A stretch of DNA of 32,968 nucleotides from Alistipes sp. (lineage in GTDB: Bacteria; Bacteroidota; Bacteroidia; Bacteroidales; Rikenellaceae). Both the position numbers and the translations under genes were made by a program. Each line of letters opens with the position of its first letter. Positions within the stretch are counted from its first letter, which is position 1. The notes beneath the pieces are model-generated. The model worked only from the letters and a program-made list of their open reading frames with translations. It made no database searches and was not told where the DNA came from. Where the stretch lies: contig JAJQCA010000067.1 of NCBI GenBank assembly GCA_021202985.1, positions 1 to 32,968 of the forward strand. Direction: 5' to 3'. This document shows positions 8,750 through 21,099 of this stretch, piece after piece.

Positions 8750-9095
8750 GCTTTGTTCTGCGGTTTTACTGACAGGGCGCTGTTTGCCGCTCCGTAGCAA
8801 ACCCTTTAAATGTGTGCGCACACAGCTATAATCCTTCTATTGCGGCCGCTCATGAAACAGTTTGTTCTGGGGTCTTTCTAACAGGTCACTCTTTGCCGCT
8901 CCTTAGCATAGGACATTAAATGTGTGCGCACACACAGCTACAATTCTTGCCCTGCGGCTGCTCATTAAACAGCTTTGTTCTGGGGTCTTTCTAACAGGTC
9001 ACTCTTTGCCGCTCCTTAGCATACGACCATAAATGTGTGCGCACACAGCTAAAATCCTTGTCCTGTAGCAGTTCTTGAAATAGCTTTGTTCTCCG
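8750..9095. repeat. Tandem array, about 110-bp units, each with a 14-bp palindrome
   Basis: Three full units and the start of a fourth occur here. The landmark TTTGTTCT recurs at 8752, 8861, 8974 and 9085, periods of 109, 113 and 111 bases. Each unit contains TTTGCCGCTCC(T/G)TAGCA and, some 20 bases on, the perfect palindrome TGTGTGCGCACACA at 8811-8824, 8921-8934 and 9034-9047, always followed shortly by CAGCTA. Units 2 and 3 are nearly identical over their first 60 bases; unit 1 is more diverged. No direct repeat is short enough and no spacer unique enough for a CRISPR array. The array lies between the epimerase-like gene and the ackA terminator. Confidence 0.85.
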
Positions 9096-9113
9096 GCCCG
9101 CGTTCACCGATAA

Positions 9114-9147
9114 CAAAAAAGAGGGGACCTGCGAACAGGTCCCCTCT
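9114..9147 (-). terminator. Rho-independent terminator of the crcB-pta-ackA cluster
   Basis: A perfect 12-bp stem (9120-9131 with 9136-9147) closes a CGAA loop. On the minus strand it is followed by TTTTTTG, the classic T-tract. It lies 20 bases past the ackA stop codon. Confidence 0.9.
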
Positions 9148-9166
9148 ATCGTAAAAATCGCCGGGT

Positions 9167-10381
9167 CTATTCCGACCGTTTTTTCAGCAGGCGGAAAGTG
9201 TCTGATGCGATAACCAGTTCTTCGTCCGTGGTGGCCACCACGACCTTCACCTTCGACTCGGGAGCCGACAGTACCTTGTCCTGCCCCTTAACTCCTTCGT
9301 TGGCCTCGTTATCGAACACCACACCCATAAATTCCAACCCTTTGCAAACTCTTCGCCTGCGGTTGGGTCCGTTCTCACCGACGCCGCCGGTGAATACTAT
9401 CAAATCCAGACCCTCCATGATGGCGGCGTACGCACCGACGAATTTACGCAACCGTTCGTCGTACATATCCAGTACGAGCGAGGCCCGCTGGTCGCCGTTC
9501 TCCGAGGCGTTCTCAATGTCTCGCATATCGGAGGAGATACCGGTAAACCCGGCAACGCCCGACTGTTTGTTTATAAGGTCGCTCAGTTTCGGATAGCTGA
9601 GGCCTTCTTTCTCCGCTATGTAGATAAGCGCACCCGGGTCTATCTCCCCGCAACGGGTACCCATGATAAGGCCGTCGGCCGGGGTGAAGCCCATCGATGT
9701 GTCGTACGACTTACCATTTAGAATGGCGGTAACCGACGCCCCGTTGCCGATGTGGCAGGTGACGATCTTGGAACTTTCGAAGTCCAGTCCGGTCATCTCG
9801 CAGGCCTTTTTGGCCACAAAGCAGTGGCTCGTGCCGTGGAATCCGTATTTGCGCACCCGTTCCTCCTCGTAATAGCGGTAGGGCAGGGCGTACATATAGT
9901 TCTTCGCAGGAATGGTCTGGTGGAACGAGGTATCGAATGTGGCCACCTGGGGGATGCCCGGAAGAATGTTCTCAATGGAGAGGATGCCTTTCAGGTTGGC
10001 CGGGTTATGAAGCGGGGCGAGCTCGAAACAGCTCTCTATCTGTTTAATAACCGTGGGGTTGACAACCGCGCTGTCGCTGAAATACTCGCCCCCGTGGGCC
10101 ACGCGGTGACCTACGGCGTGAAGTTCGGCCAGGCTGCCGATAACGCCGTGTTTCTCATCCGTAAGGCAACCGAGCAGCAGGTTTATCCCGGCCGTGTGGT
10201 CAGGAATGCTGCGCACGATCTCATAAACCGGCTTGCCGGCGGGTTTGTGCGTGAGGACGCTCTCCGAAAGACCGATGCGCTCCACGATGCCCTTTGCAAG
10301 CAGCCTGTGGCCTTCCGAAGTCATATCTATTACCTGGTATTTAACCGATGAACTTCCGCAGTTCAGTACGAGGATTACCAT
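9167..10381 (-). CDS. ackA: Acetate kinase
   Basis: Acetate kinase converts acetyl phosphate and ADP to acetate and ATP, the substrate-level phosphorylation step of acetate fermentation. The 404-residue length is standard. Visible family signatures are the N-terminal VLNCGSSSVKYQ, the RVAHGGE segment, YGFHGTSH, the nucleotide-binding CHIGNGAS, and GVGENGP near the C-terminus. It is a cytosolic homodimer in characterised species. The ATG at 10381 gives the canonical N-terminus. The gene follows pta on the same strand after 78 bases and is closed by a strong terminator, so pta and ackA are almost surely one transcription unit and work as a pair. Confidence 0.98.
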   Translation of the reverse strand: MVILVLNCGSSSVKYQVIDMTSEGHRLLAKGIVERIGLSESVLTHKPAGKPVYEIVRSIPDHTAGINLLLGCLTDEKHGVIGSLAELHAVGHRVAHGGEYFSDSAVVNPTVIKQIESCFELAPLHNPANLKGILSIENILPGIPQVATFDTSFHQTIPAKNYMYALPYRYYEEERVRKYGFHGTSHCFVAKKACEMTGLDFESSKIVTCHIGNGASVTAILNGKSYDTSMGFTPADGLIMGTRCGEIDPGALIYIAEKEGLSYPKLSDLINKQSGVAGFTGISSDMRDIENASENGDQRASLVLDMYDERLRKFVGAYAAIMEGLDLIVFTGGVGENGPNRRRRVCKGLEFMGVVFDNEANEGVKGQDKVLSAPESKVKVVVATTDEELVIASDTFRLLKKRSE

Positions 10382-10459
10382 ATATTCTTTTTTATTATTT
10401 GATGGGGTTGATATTAAAATTTAAAAATCGGCCGTGATGACCGTCGAGCCTCGCTAAGG

Positions 10460-11470
10460 CTATTTACCGGCCGAAGCCTGCGCCTGACAGGCCGTGATGG
10501 CGACAAGGCCTACGATATCGTCGATTGAGCAGCCCCGCGACAGGTCGTTCACCGGTGCCGCCATACCCTGGAGTATCGGCCCTACGGCCGTGGCTTTGGC
10601 CATCCGCTGTACCAGCTTGTAGGCGATATTACCAACTTCGAGAGTGGGGAACACCAGCACGTTCGCCTTTCCGGCAATCGGGCTTCCCGGAGCTTTGCTC
10701 GCACCTATACCCGGCACGATGGCCGCGTCGGCCTGGAGCTCTCCGTCTATCTGGAGGGTGGGGTCCATCTCCCGCGCCAGGCGGGTGGCCCCCACCACCT
10801 TGTCCACCATTTCGTGCTTTGCCGAGCCCTTGGTCGAGAAGCTGAGCATGGCTATACGGGGCTCCATTCCCACGATGGCCCTTGCGGTGCGTCCGGTCGA
10901 TACGGCTATTTCGGCAAGCTCCGTGGCGCTCGGGTTGGGATGTACGGCGCAGTCGGCGAAGAGCATCATACCGTGGTCGCCGAACATCGTGTCGGGAATG
11001 TCCATAATGAACGTCCCGGAAATCACGCTAACACCCGGTGCCGTCTTTACGTATTGCAGCGCCGGACGGAGCACGTCGCCCGTGGCGTTGCCGGCACCGG
11101 CCACCTCGCCGTCCGCGTCGCCCGCCTTTACCATCACGGCCGCGAGGTAGAGCGGGTTTTTGAGCAGCTCCAGCGCAATCTCCCGCGTAACTCCTTTTGA
11201 CGAACGGAGCGATACCATAAGGTCGGCGTAGGCGTCGGCTTTCGGGTTATTCCCGGGGTCGATTATTTCGGCTTTCGAAATGTTTTCAAGGTAGTATTCC
11301 GAGGCGAGGTGGTGTATCTCTTCAGGGTTGCCGATAAGTATTATACGGGCAAGCCCTTCGCCTATAATCCGGTCGGCGGCCTTGATGGTCCTCTGTTCGG
11401 TGCCTTCCGGCAGGACTATTGTGCGCAGGTCCTCACGGGCTTTGGCTTTGATTGTTTCGATAAATTCCAT
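10460..11470 (-). CDS. pta: Phosphate acetyltransferase, short form
   Basis: Pta exchanges CoA for phosphate on acetyl-CoA, supplying acetyl phosphate to AckA. The protein is the short type (about 336 aa) with the PTA/PTB catalytic domain only and no N-terminal DRTGG regulatory part. Signatures include IVLPEGTEQRT near the N-terminus, GAGNATGDVLRPAL in the middle, and GSPIAGKANVLVFPTLEVGN. I choose the ATG at 11470 (MEFIETIKAK). An in-frame ATG at 11497 would add nine residues; it overlaps the crcB stop codon as ATGA, so translational coupling from that start cannot be excluded. It is located between crcB and ackA. Confidence 0.96.
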   Translation of the reverse strand: MEFIETIKAKAREDLRTIVLPEGTEQRTIKAADRIIGEGLARIILIGNPEEIHHLASEYYLENISKAEIIDPGNNPKADAYADLMVSLRSSKGVTREIALELLKNPLYLAAVMVKAGDADGEVAGAGNATGDVLRPALQYVKTAPGVSVISGTFIMDIPDTMFGDHGMMLFADCAVHPNPSATELAEIAVSTGRTARAIVGMEPRIAMLSFSTKGSAKHEMVDKVVGATRLAREMDPTLQIDGELQADAAIVPGIGASKAPGSPIAGKANVLVFPTLEVGNIAYKLVQRMAKATAVGPILQGMAAPVNDLSRGCSIDDIVGLVAITACQAQASAGK

Positions 11471-11493
11471 GCTATAATAGTTTTTGTTAGTTG

Positions 11494-11868
11494 TCATCTC
11501 AGGCGCCCGGCGAGCGTCAGGCCGGCATAAACCATCGCCACGCATCCCAGGACGCTCGCCGCGGCATATCCCGCTCCGGCCAGCGGATGGCCTCCGCGCA
11601 CCATGGCCAGCGTCTCTGCCGAAAATGCCGAAAAGGTGGTGAATCCTCCGCAGAACCCCGTGGTGAGCAGCAGCAAGAGCGGTGCGTCGACCGAAAGTGC
11701 CATAAAAACGCCTATCAGGAACGACCCGGCTAAATTCACCGCGAACGTGCCGGCCGGAAAACCGGAGGCTGCGACCGGTGCGAGGGCCATGGATACGACA
11801 AAACGGCAGGCGCTTCCAGCGAACCCGCCGGCCCCGGCCAGCAAAACCTCTTTAAACGTTATCTGCAT
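11494..11868 (-). CDS. crcB: Fluoride channel CrcB/Fluc
   Basis: Fluc proteins are small dual-topology membrane channels that export fluoride and protect enzymes such as enolase. From the ATG at 11868 the protein is 124 residues, the usual size, with four hydrophobic segments. Diagnostic motifs are GAGGFAGSACRF near the N-terminus, the NLAGSF segment (about 40-45), and GFCGGFTTFSAFSAE (about 70-85) with the pore Phe residues. An upstream in-frame ATG at 11988 would add 40 hydrophilic residues encoded partly by a repeat palindrome and is unlikely. Its stop overlaps an in-frame ATG of pta (ATGA). I found no fluoride riboswitch-like sequence upstream. Fluoride export and acetate metabolism in one cluster is noteworthy. 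Confidence 0.93.
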   Translation of the reverse strand: MQITFKEVLLAGAGGFAGSACRFVVSMALAPVAASGFPAGTFAVNLAGSFLIGVFMALSVDAPLLLLLTTGFCGGFTTFSAFSAETLAMVRGGHPLAGAGYAAASVLGCVAMVYAGLTLAGRLR

Positions 11869-12188
11869 CGGTCCCGTATATTGCTTTAATACCGGTGTGT
11901 GCGCACACACTTTCCGGTAAGGGCGGCCTGCGGCCTGACCCTCAAAGTCATTTATGGGTGGTACGGCCCGGTTCTGTTCCCGTTTCACGTACCGTTAAAA
12001 ATCCGTTGGTTGTACCCGCGCCACCTCGATACCGGCGGCCGGTCGCCGCCGACGGGGAGATATCCGCCTGCCTGATACTCACGGCCCGGGGCGCTTGCTT
12101 TCAAGCCGTAGGGCCGCCCACAAATGTAATAAATATTCCGCCGCTTCCGTATGTCGTGCGGCAGGATTATTTCATTTTTTGGACACGG
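11869..12188. other. Intergenic region with an isolated 16-bp palindrome
   Basis: No gene is supported in these 320 bases; long readings here are shadows of neighbouring genes. The notable item is GTGTGTGCGCACACAC at 11895-11910, a perfect 16-bp palindrome flanked by ACCG and CCGGT, which lies 27 bases upstream of the crcB ATG. It contains the same 14-bp core as the array at 8.8-9.05 kb. Confidence 0.5.
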
Positions 12189-12860
12189 TCAATCTTCGTA
12201 TTTGTAACCGACCCCTTTGACCGTAACTATATGGTTCTCGCCTATCTTTTCGCGCAGTTTGCGGATGTGGACGTCGATGGTCCTGTCGCCCACCACCACG
12301 TCATTACCCCAGACGCTGGTGAATATCTCCTCGCGCGAGAATACCTTCTGCGGCTTGGAGTAGAGCAGGGTGAGCAGGTTGAACTCCTTTCGGGGCATGG
12401 TTATCTCCCGCCCGTCCATAATTACGATATAACGCTCCTTATCGATGGTAAGCGACTGACCCGGAATGCCCGCAGGGACTGGGTTGTTCTCTATGCGCTT
12501 GAGCATAGCCTTTATACGGCTTACCAGTATCTTGACCTTGATGGGTTTGGTGATATAGTCGTCCGCTCCGGCATCGAACCCGGCAATCTGCGAATAATCC
12601 TCGCTGCGTGCCGTTAGGAATGCGATAAGAGTATGGGAAAGCTCGGCATGAGACCGGATTTGCTCACAGGTCTCCATTCCGTCCATTTCGGGCATCATCA
12701 CATCCAGCAGGATAAGGTGCGGCTTGATACGGAGAGCCTTTTCGACGGCTTCGCGGCCGTTGGATGCGGTGTGGACCTCGTAACCTTCCTTGTTGAGGTT
12801 GTAACCCACGAATTCGAGGATGTCCGGTTCGTCGTCGACCAGTAGAATGCGGTAACTCAT
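12189..12860 (-). CDS. OmpR/PhoB-family response regulator
   Basis: This is a two-domain response regulator of 223 residues from the ATG at 12860 (MSYRILLVDDEPD). The receiver domain (1-120) has the acidic pair D9/D10, the phospho-acceptor D53 in LILLDVMMPEMDG, the LTAR switch Thr and the ITKP Lys. A short linker leads to a winged-helix DNA-binding domain (about 130-220) with RKEFNLLTLL, RTIDVHIRKLREKI and the terminal VKGVGYKYED. An upstream in-frame start would add 11 residues before the first strand and is less likely. No histidine kinase is adjacent, so the partner is elsewhere. It is divergent from the DUF349-pyrG unit. Confidence 0.93.
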   Translation of the reverse strand: MSYRILLVDDEPDILEFVGYNLNKEGYEVHTASNGREAVEKALRIKPHLILLDVMMPEMDGMETCEQIRSHAELSHTLIAFLTARSEDYSQIAGFDAGADDYITKPIKVKILVSRIKAMLKRIENNPVPAGIPGQSLTIDKERYIVIMDGREITMPRKEFNLLTLLYSKPQKVFSREEIFTSVWGNDVVVGDRTIDVHIRKLREKIGENHIVTVKGVGYKYED

Positions 12861-13042
12861 TAATTCAGCACAGATTTGTGAATGATTACGCAAAGGTGCT
12901 ATAAAATAATGAGATTTACTTTAATAAAACGTTAATTATTGCCGGGAAGCGGACGTGGGGCAAACCATCGGGCAGATTGTGCAGGGCCTGTTTTCTATGC
13001 GAAAAATATGGTCCGGGCCTATGGGAATTGCGAAAAATGCAA

Positions 13043-13050
13043 TACATTTG
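13043..13050 (+). promoter_or_regulatory. -7 element for the DUF349-pyrG unit
   Basis: TACATTTG is a perfect TAnnTTTG box, 43 bases before the ATG at 13094. A TTG at 13028-13030 is only 12 bases upstream of it, so the -33 element is not convincing. Confidence 0.45.
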
Positions 13051-13093
13051 TAGCTTACCTGTATAATGTGCGGGTATGTAAAATTCAGGAAAG

Positions 13094-17414
<4,321 letters not shown>

Positions 17415-17634
17415 CATTCGGTGCCGACTCCCAACCCGCAGAGGATGGCTTTAGATTGGCTGATAAGCAATTGCTTCGGACCGGCCGGCAACAAATAAAA
17501 TGCAACGTCCGCGGTAATGCCTCCGGACGGCACAACAAAACGCCTGGCAGGGGCGTTAATACCTATCTGACGGAAACTTAAATAAACTGTTTTGCGGCCC
17601 GGCGCCACCTGCCGGACGCAGGCGAAGGAATAAG

Positions 17635-19530
17635 ATGGATAAGAATACAGTAACAGGACTACTACTTATACTTGTGATATTCTTCGGATTCACATGGTAT
17701 AATTCTAAACAGGCCGCCGAATACCAGCGCGAGAAGGCTATAAGGGACTCGATAGCGCTGGCCCAGGAGCGGATAGCCGACGTCCCGGGCCTCACCCCGG
17801 AGAGCTTCGGCGAAGGAATAGCGGAGGCCGGGACGGACCCCGGCTCAGCCGATTCTTTAAGGATGAACTTCCTTGGCCAGGGGCTTTACAACGCCCAGCA
17901 CGGCCAGGAAACCGAATACACGCTCGAAAACGATCTCATCAGGATAACCCTGTCCAACAAAGGCGCGATGGTGACCGGCGTAACTTTGAAAGAATACGAC
18001 CGTTACGACGGCGACCCAGTGTCGCTCATCGCCCCGGGAACGGCCGGGTTCGACCTCAATTTCTTTATCCTGCGGGGATTCAATAATTTCCAGGTCAGTA
18101 CCGCCGACTATTATTTCACCGAAACCAGCGAAGGAGTACAATCGGGAGGTAATACGATAGCCTTCCGCCTTCCGGTGGACGACGGTTCGTACGTCGAGTA
18201 TATCTATACGCTCCGTGACGGCGAATATATGGTGGACTTCAATGTCCGGTTCATGAACATGCGGGAGATACTGGCCGAGCAGTACGACGTGCTGGTTAAC
18301 TGGCACAGCGTAGCCCCGCAGAACGAAAAGGGCTTCGACAACGAGAATATGTATTCGTACATAGCCTACCGTTATCCGGGCGACAAGTCGGTGGAGGACC
18401 TCGGGCAGTCGAAGTCGACAAAGGAGAAGAATATTAACAGCAGGTTGCAGTGGATTGCTTTCAAACAGCAGTTCTTCTCCTCCATATTCATAGCCGACAC
18501 CCATTTCGAAAACGCCGCCGTCCGGTACGAGACATTCGTCCCGGGGAGCGGAAACCTGAAAAAGTACACCGCCTCGATAGCCGTGCCGTTCAATAAGCTG
18601 GAGAGCGACTACGCGTTCCGGTTCTATTACGGCCCGAATAAGTATACAATCCTTAAACAGTACGACAACCAGCTGGAGCGGCTCGTACCCCTCGGTCCGA
18701 AATGGGTGAGGTGGGTCAACCGCTGGATAGTAATACCGGTATTCAACTTCTTCGGCAGTTATATCTCAAGCTACGGACTTATAATCCTGCTGCTTACGCT
18801 ATTTATAAAGATACTGCTGTTGCCCTTTACGTATAAGTCCTACCTGTCGCAGGCTAAAATGAGGCTGCTGAAACCGGAAATAGAAGAGATAAACGCCCGC
18901 TATCCCAAGCAGGAGGACGCGATGAAGAAGCAGCAGGCGGTGATGGAAATGTACAAAAAGGCGGGCGTCAGCCCGATGGGCGGGTGCCTGCCCATGCTGT
19001 TGCAGTTGCCGATACTGTTCGCGCTGTTCCGGTTCTTCCCGTCGTCCATCGAACTCAGGGGCGAGCCGTTCCTATGGGCCACCGACCTCTCGTCGTACGA
19101 CAGCATCCTTAACCTGCCGTTCGATATACCGTTCTACGGCGACCATATCAGCCTCTTCACCCTGCTGATGGCATTTATGATGTACCTCACCTCGAAGATT
19201 AACCTATCGCAGCAGGCGGCGGCGACCCCGCAAATGGGCGGCATGAAGTTTATGATGCTCTACATGATGCCCGTTATGATGATGTTCTGGTTCAACAACT
19301 ACGCCAGCGGGTTGAGTTATTATTACACGCTCTCCACGCTGATAACCCTCGGGCAGACCTACGGATTCCGTTACATCGTCAACGACGAGAAACTCCACGC
19401 CCGGATGAAGGAGAACGCAAAGAAGGCTCCCAAAAAGAAATCGAAGTGGCAGGCCCGGTACGAAGAGATGCTCAAAGCCCAACAGCAACAGGCCGCACAG
19501 CAACAGTCTAAGAACAAGAAAAAGAAATAG
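17635..19530 (+). CDS. yidC: YidC/Oxa1 membrane protein insertase
   Basis: YidC inserts and folds inner-membrane proteins, alone or with SecYEG. The 631-residue protein has the Gram-negative layout: an N-terminal transmembrane segment (about 5-22, VTGLLLILVIFFGFTWY), a large periplasmic beta-sandwich domain (about 80-345), and the conserved five-helix insertase core (about 370-600) with YKSYLSQAKMRLLKPE, the cytoplasmic helical hairpin KQQAVMEMYKKAGVSPMGGC, and LPMLLQLPILFALFRFFP. The C-terminal tail is rich in Gln and Lys (ending KNKKKK), typical of Bacteroidetes YidC and likely to contact ribosomes. The ATG at 17635 fits the family. A strong terminator follows the stop. Confidence 0.97.
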   Translation: MDKNTVTGLLLILVIFFGFTWYNSKQAAEYQREKAIRDSIALAQERIADVPGLTPESFGEGIAEAGTDPGSADSLRMNFLGQGLYNAQHGQETEYTLENDLIRITLSNKGAMVTGVTLKEYDRYDGDPVSLIAPGTAGFDLNFFILRGFNNFQVSTADYYFTETSEGVQSGGNTIAFRLPVDDGSYVEYIYTLRDGEYMVDFNVRFMNMREILAEQYDVLVNWHSVAPQNEKGFDNENMYSYIAYRYPGDKSVEDLGQSKSTKEKNINSRLQWIAFKQQFFSSIFIADTHFENAAVRYETFVPGSGNLKKYTASIAVPFNKLESDYAFRFYYGPNKYTILKQYDNQLERLVPLGPKWVRWVNRWIVIPVFNFFGSYISSYGLIILLLTLFIKILLLPFTYKSYLSQAKMRLLKPEIEEINARYPKQEDAMKKQQAVMEMYKKAGVSPMGGCLPMLLQLPILFALFRFFPSSIELRGEPFLWATDLSSYDSILNLPFDIPFYGDHISLFTLLMAFMMYLTSKINLSQQAAATPQMGGMKFMMLYMMPVMMMFWFNNYASGLSYYYTLSTLITLGQTYGFRYIVNDEKLHARMKENAKKAPKKKSKWQARYEEMLKAQQQQAAQQQSKNKKKK

Positions 19531-19556
19531 AGGTATCGTTTCTACTGCATTCTAAA

Positions 19557-19597
19557 ACAAAAGAATCGGGATATTTATCCCGATTCTTTTGTTTTTG
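19557..19597 (+). terminator. Strong rho-independent terminator after yidC
   Basis: A perfect 17-bp stem (19557-19573 with 19576-19592) with a two-base TT tip is followed by a T run. The stem begins with A-rich sequence, so it can also work from the other strand for the convergent small gene. Confidence 0.92.
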
Positions 19598-19644
19598 GCT
19601 ACATTCATGAAGATTTGTTTCCGGAAGATTCTATGGCATTGACA

Positions 19645-19944
19645 TTAAAGCATTGTAAAGTGAAAACCGTTTTCGCCACGGGTATCGGAAGAACCTTCAC
19701 CATCATATGGTGACAACTTTTCAACAGCTACCGCGAGCGAACCAAGCAAAACTATTCCTGCTACAGCTACTGCTACCGGACTTGCCAAGAGTGCCGCTCC
19801 GGCTTTAACGGCAATTCCTTTGGCTGCGACGGCGGCAGTTTTCGCTCCCTCCACGCAAGCCGTTTTGACAGTCTCCTGTACCATGGGATCCGTAATTAAC
19901 TTTTCTCCAGCCTTACACGCGCAATTTAAAAGAAGTTTACTCAT
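19645..19944 (-). CDS. Small Ala-rich membrane protein, unknown
   Basis: No family is recognised. From the ATG at 19944 the product is 99 residues. Residues 1-50 form an Ala/Lys-rich amphipathic helix candidate (KTACVEGAKTAAVAAKGIAV), residues about 50-75 a single hydrophobic segment (LLASPVAVAVAGIVLLGSLAVAV), and the tail is short, polar and acidic. Two Cys residues lie at positions 8 and 10. The reading extends upstream to 20061, but that part has unlike composition, so I take the internal ATG. The gene is less GC-rich than its neighbours. The helical, single-span form resembles small membrane or pore-forming peptides in general terms only. Whether it is expressed is unknown. Confidence 0.55.
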   Translation of the reverse strand: MSKLLLNCACKAGEKLITDPMVQETVKTACVEGAKTAAVAAKGIAVKAGAALLASPVAVAVAGIVLLGSLAVAVEKLSPYDGEGSSDTRGENGFHFTML

Positions 19945-20280
19945 ATGATTAAGTTTAGATGTTTGCAAAAGCGTTCTTAAACATACGGGTCGCCGCTCCC
20001 CGGTCCGGCACAAAATGCCTATCCACTTTGCCCTTCCGATGTTTATAATAAGAAAGGTCAAAATCTTCCTCCGGAATCCCCCTCCCGTATCCGTATGATA
20101 TCACGGATTATATCCAGCCCGGCCCGGTACCGTTTTACCCGACGAGTTTCCAATTTCAACTCTTCTAAAAATACGAAAAAAATTGCGGAAAAAGAAACAA
20201 ACCGGACCGGTAAGTTTCAAACATAGATAATAATTATTACCCGGAGCGGTAAGGCCCTTGCCGATAACAATGAAATACGG

Positions 20281-20862
20281 TCAGATGACCCCCGCCTCGT
20301 AAAGTATTATTATCTGTTCGATCATGCGGTCGTCGCCGTCGGGGTCGTAGGCATCCTTGAGGTTGGCCCCGAAAAGGCGGGCGATGCCCTGCCAGAATAC
20401 CGCGCGGAATCCGCCGCGCAGCTCACGGACCAGCTCGTAGGAAGTGTTCGACGTCTCCCGGTCGATAAGTTTTATCAGTATCTTGCCCTGCGACAGGGTC
20501 ATTCGGCGCAGGACCGGTTCGTATTCCCGTTTGATTTCCTGCTCCATCCGCTTCATGTATTCCCGTTGTTCCCTCGGGGTGGCGAAGGTCAGCATCTCGT
20601 CTTCCATTGCCTGCAGCCTGCGGTGAGCCTCCACGGCGATGGGGTAGACCAGTTTGACATTGCGGATAAGCCGCTCGTAACGGCGGGCGTCGATGGGCCG
20701 GCGGAACTTGTATACCGGTGCGAGGTCCACCACCATTACCGTATCCCCGCCGATTACCTCGGTACGGGCAAGGTAGTTTCCCTGCCTGTCGCGCCGTTGG
20801 GCTTTTCCGACCAGCGGTACGGCAACCAGAAGGGGTAGCAGGTATGTAAGTTTCTTTTTCAC
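20281..20862 (-). CDS. DUF4294 exported protein
   Basis: The 193-residue product matches the Bacteroidetes-specific DUF4294 family by its core pattern: YERLIRNVKLVYPIAVEAHRR in the middle, then Glu/Arg-rich helices and GQILIKLIDRET-like sequence (here QGKILIKLIDRETSNTS) followed by FWQGIARLFG. A signal peptide is present (MKKKLTYLLPLLVAVPLVGKAQ), with cleavage likely after AQ. The function is unknown; the family is periplasmic by prediction. The start codon is GTG at 20862, which gives a good signal peptide and lies 26 bases after a perfect -7 box. It is divergent from the glycosyltransferase gene. Confidence 0.88.
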   Translation of the reverse strand: MKKKLTYLLPLLVAVPLVGKAQRRDRQGNYLARTEVIGGDTVMVVDLAPVYKFRRPIDARRYERLIRNVKLVYPIAVEAHRRLQAMEDEMLTFATPREQREYMKRMEQEIKREYEPVLRRMTLSQGKILIKLIDRETSNTSYELVRELRGGFRAVFWQGIARLFGANLKDAYDPDGDDRMIEQIIILYEAGVI

Positions 20863-20887
20863 GGCTCCGGTATCGGAGGGTACGGTA

Positions 20888-20895
20888 CAAAGTTA
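20888..20895 (-). promoter_or_regulatory. -7 element for the DUF4294 gene
   Basis: The minus strand reads TAACTTTG, a perfect TAnnTTTG box, 25 bases before the GTG start. TTTTTGG upstream gives a possible but closely spaced -33 element. Confidence 0.5.
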
Positions 20896-21049
20896 CTAAA
20901 ACCGTATCCAAAAATATGTATCACGTCGGGAATAGCACTGCGGCTCCCGGTGTTATTACCGTATAACGGTAATGCGCCGCGCATTATTACCGCCCGGGTA
21001 CACGGATGGCCGGAATGGTTACGAATGTGCCGAAATCGGACGCATATGA

Positions 21050-21078
21050 TTGATTGTCGAGGGAAAAACTTAACTTTG
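21050..21078 (+). promoter_or_regulatory. Bacteroidetes-type promoter of the glycosyltransferase gene
   Basis: TTG at 21050-21052 is followed after 18 bases by TAACTTTG (21071-21078), a perfect -7 box. The ATG follows at 21100. Sequence and spacing both fit the Bacteroidetes housekeeping promoter. Confidence 0.55.
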
Positions 21079-21099
21079 CGGTAACCTATCGAAACTTGT

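Noticed and set aside
8750..9095. CRISPR array or short peptide genes in the 110-bp array
   Set aside because: The whole unit is repeated rather than a short repeat with variable spacers, and minus-strand frames starting at the palindromes stop after about 7-12 codons in units 2 and 3.
11869..11988. A 40-residue N-terminal extension of CrcB
   Set aside because: It is hydrophilic, includes the repeat palindrome, and the ATG at 11868 gives the standard Fluc N-terminus.
11869..12188. Fluoride riboswitch upstream of crcB
   Set aside because: I searched by eye for the conserved GATGG..GTTCCGCC and pseudoknot segments on the minus strand and did not find them.
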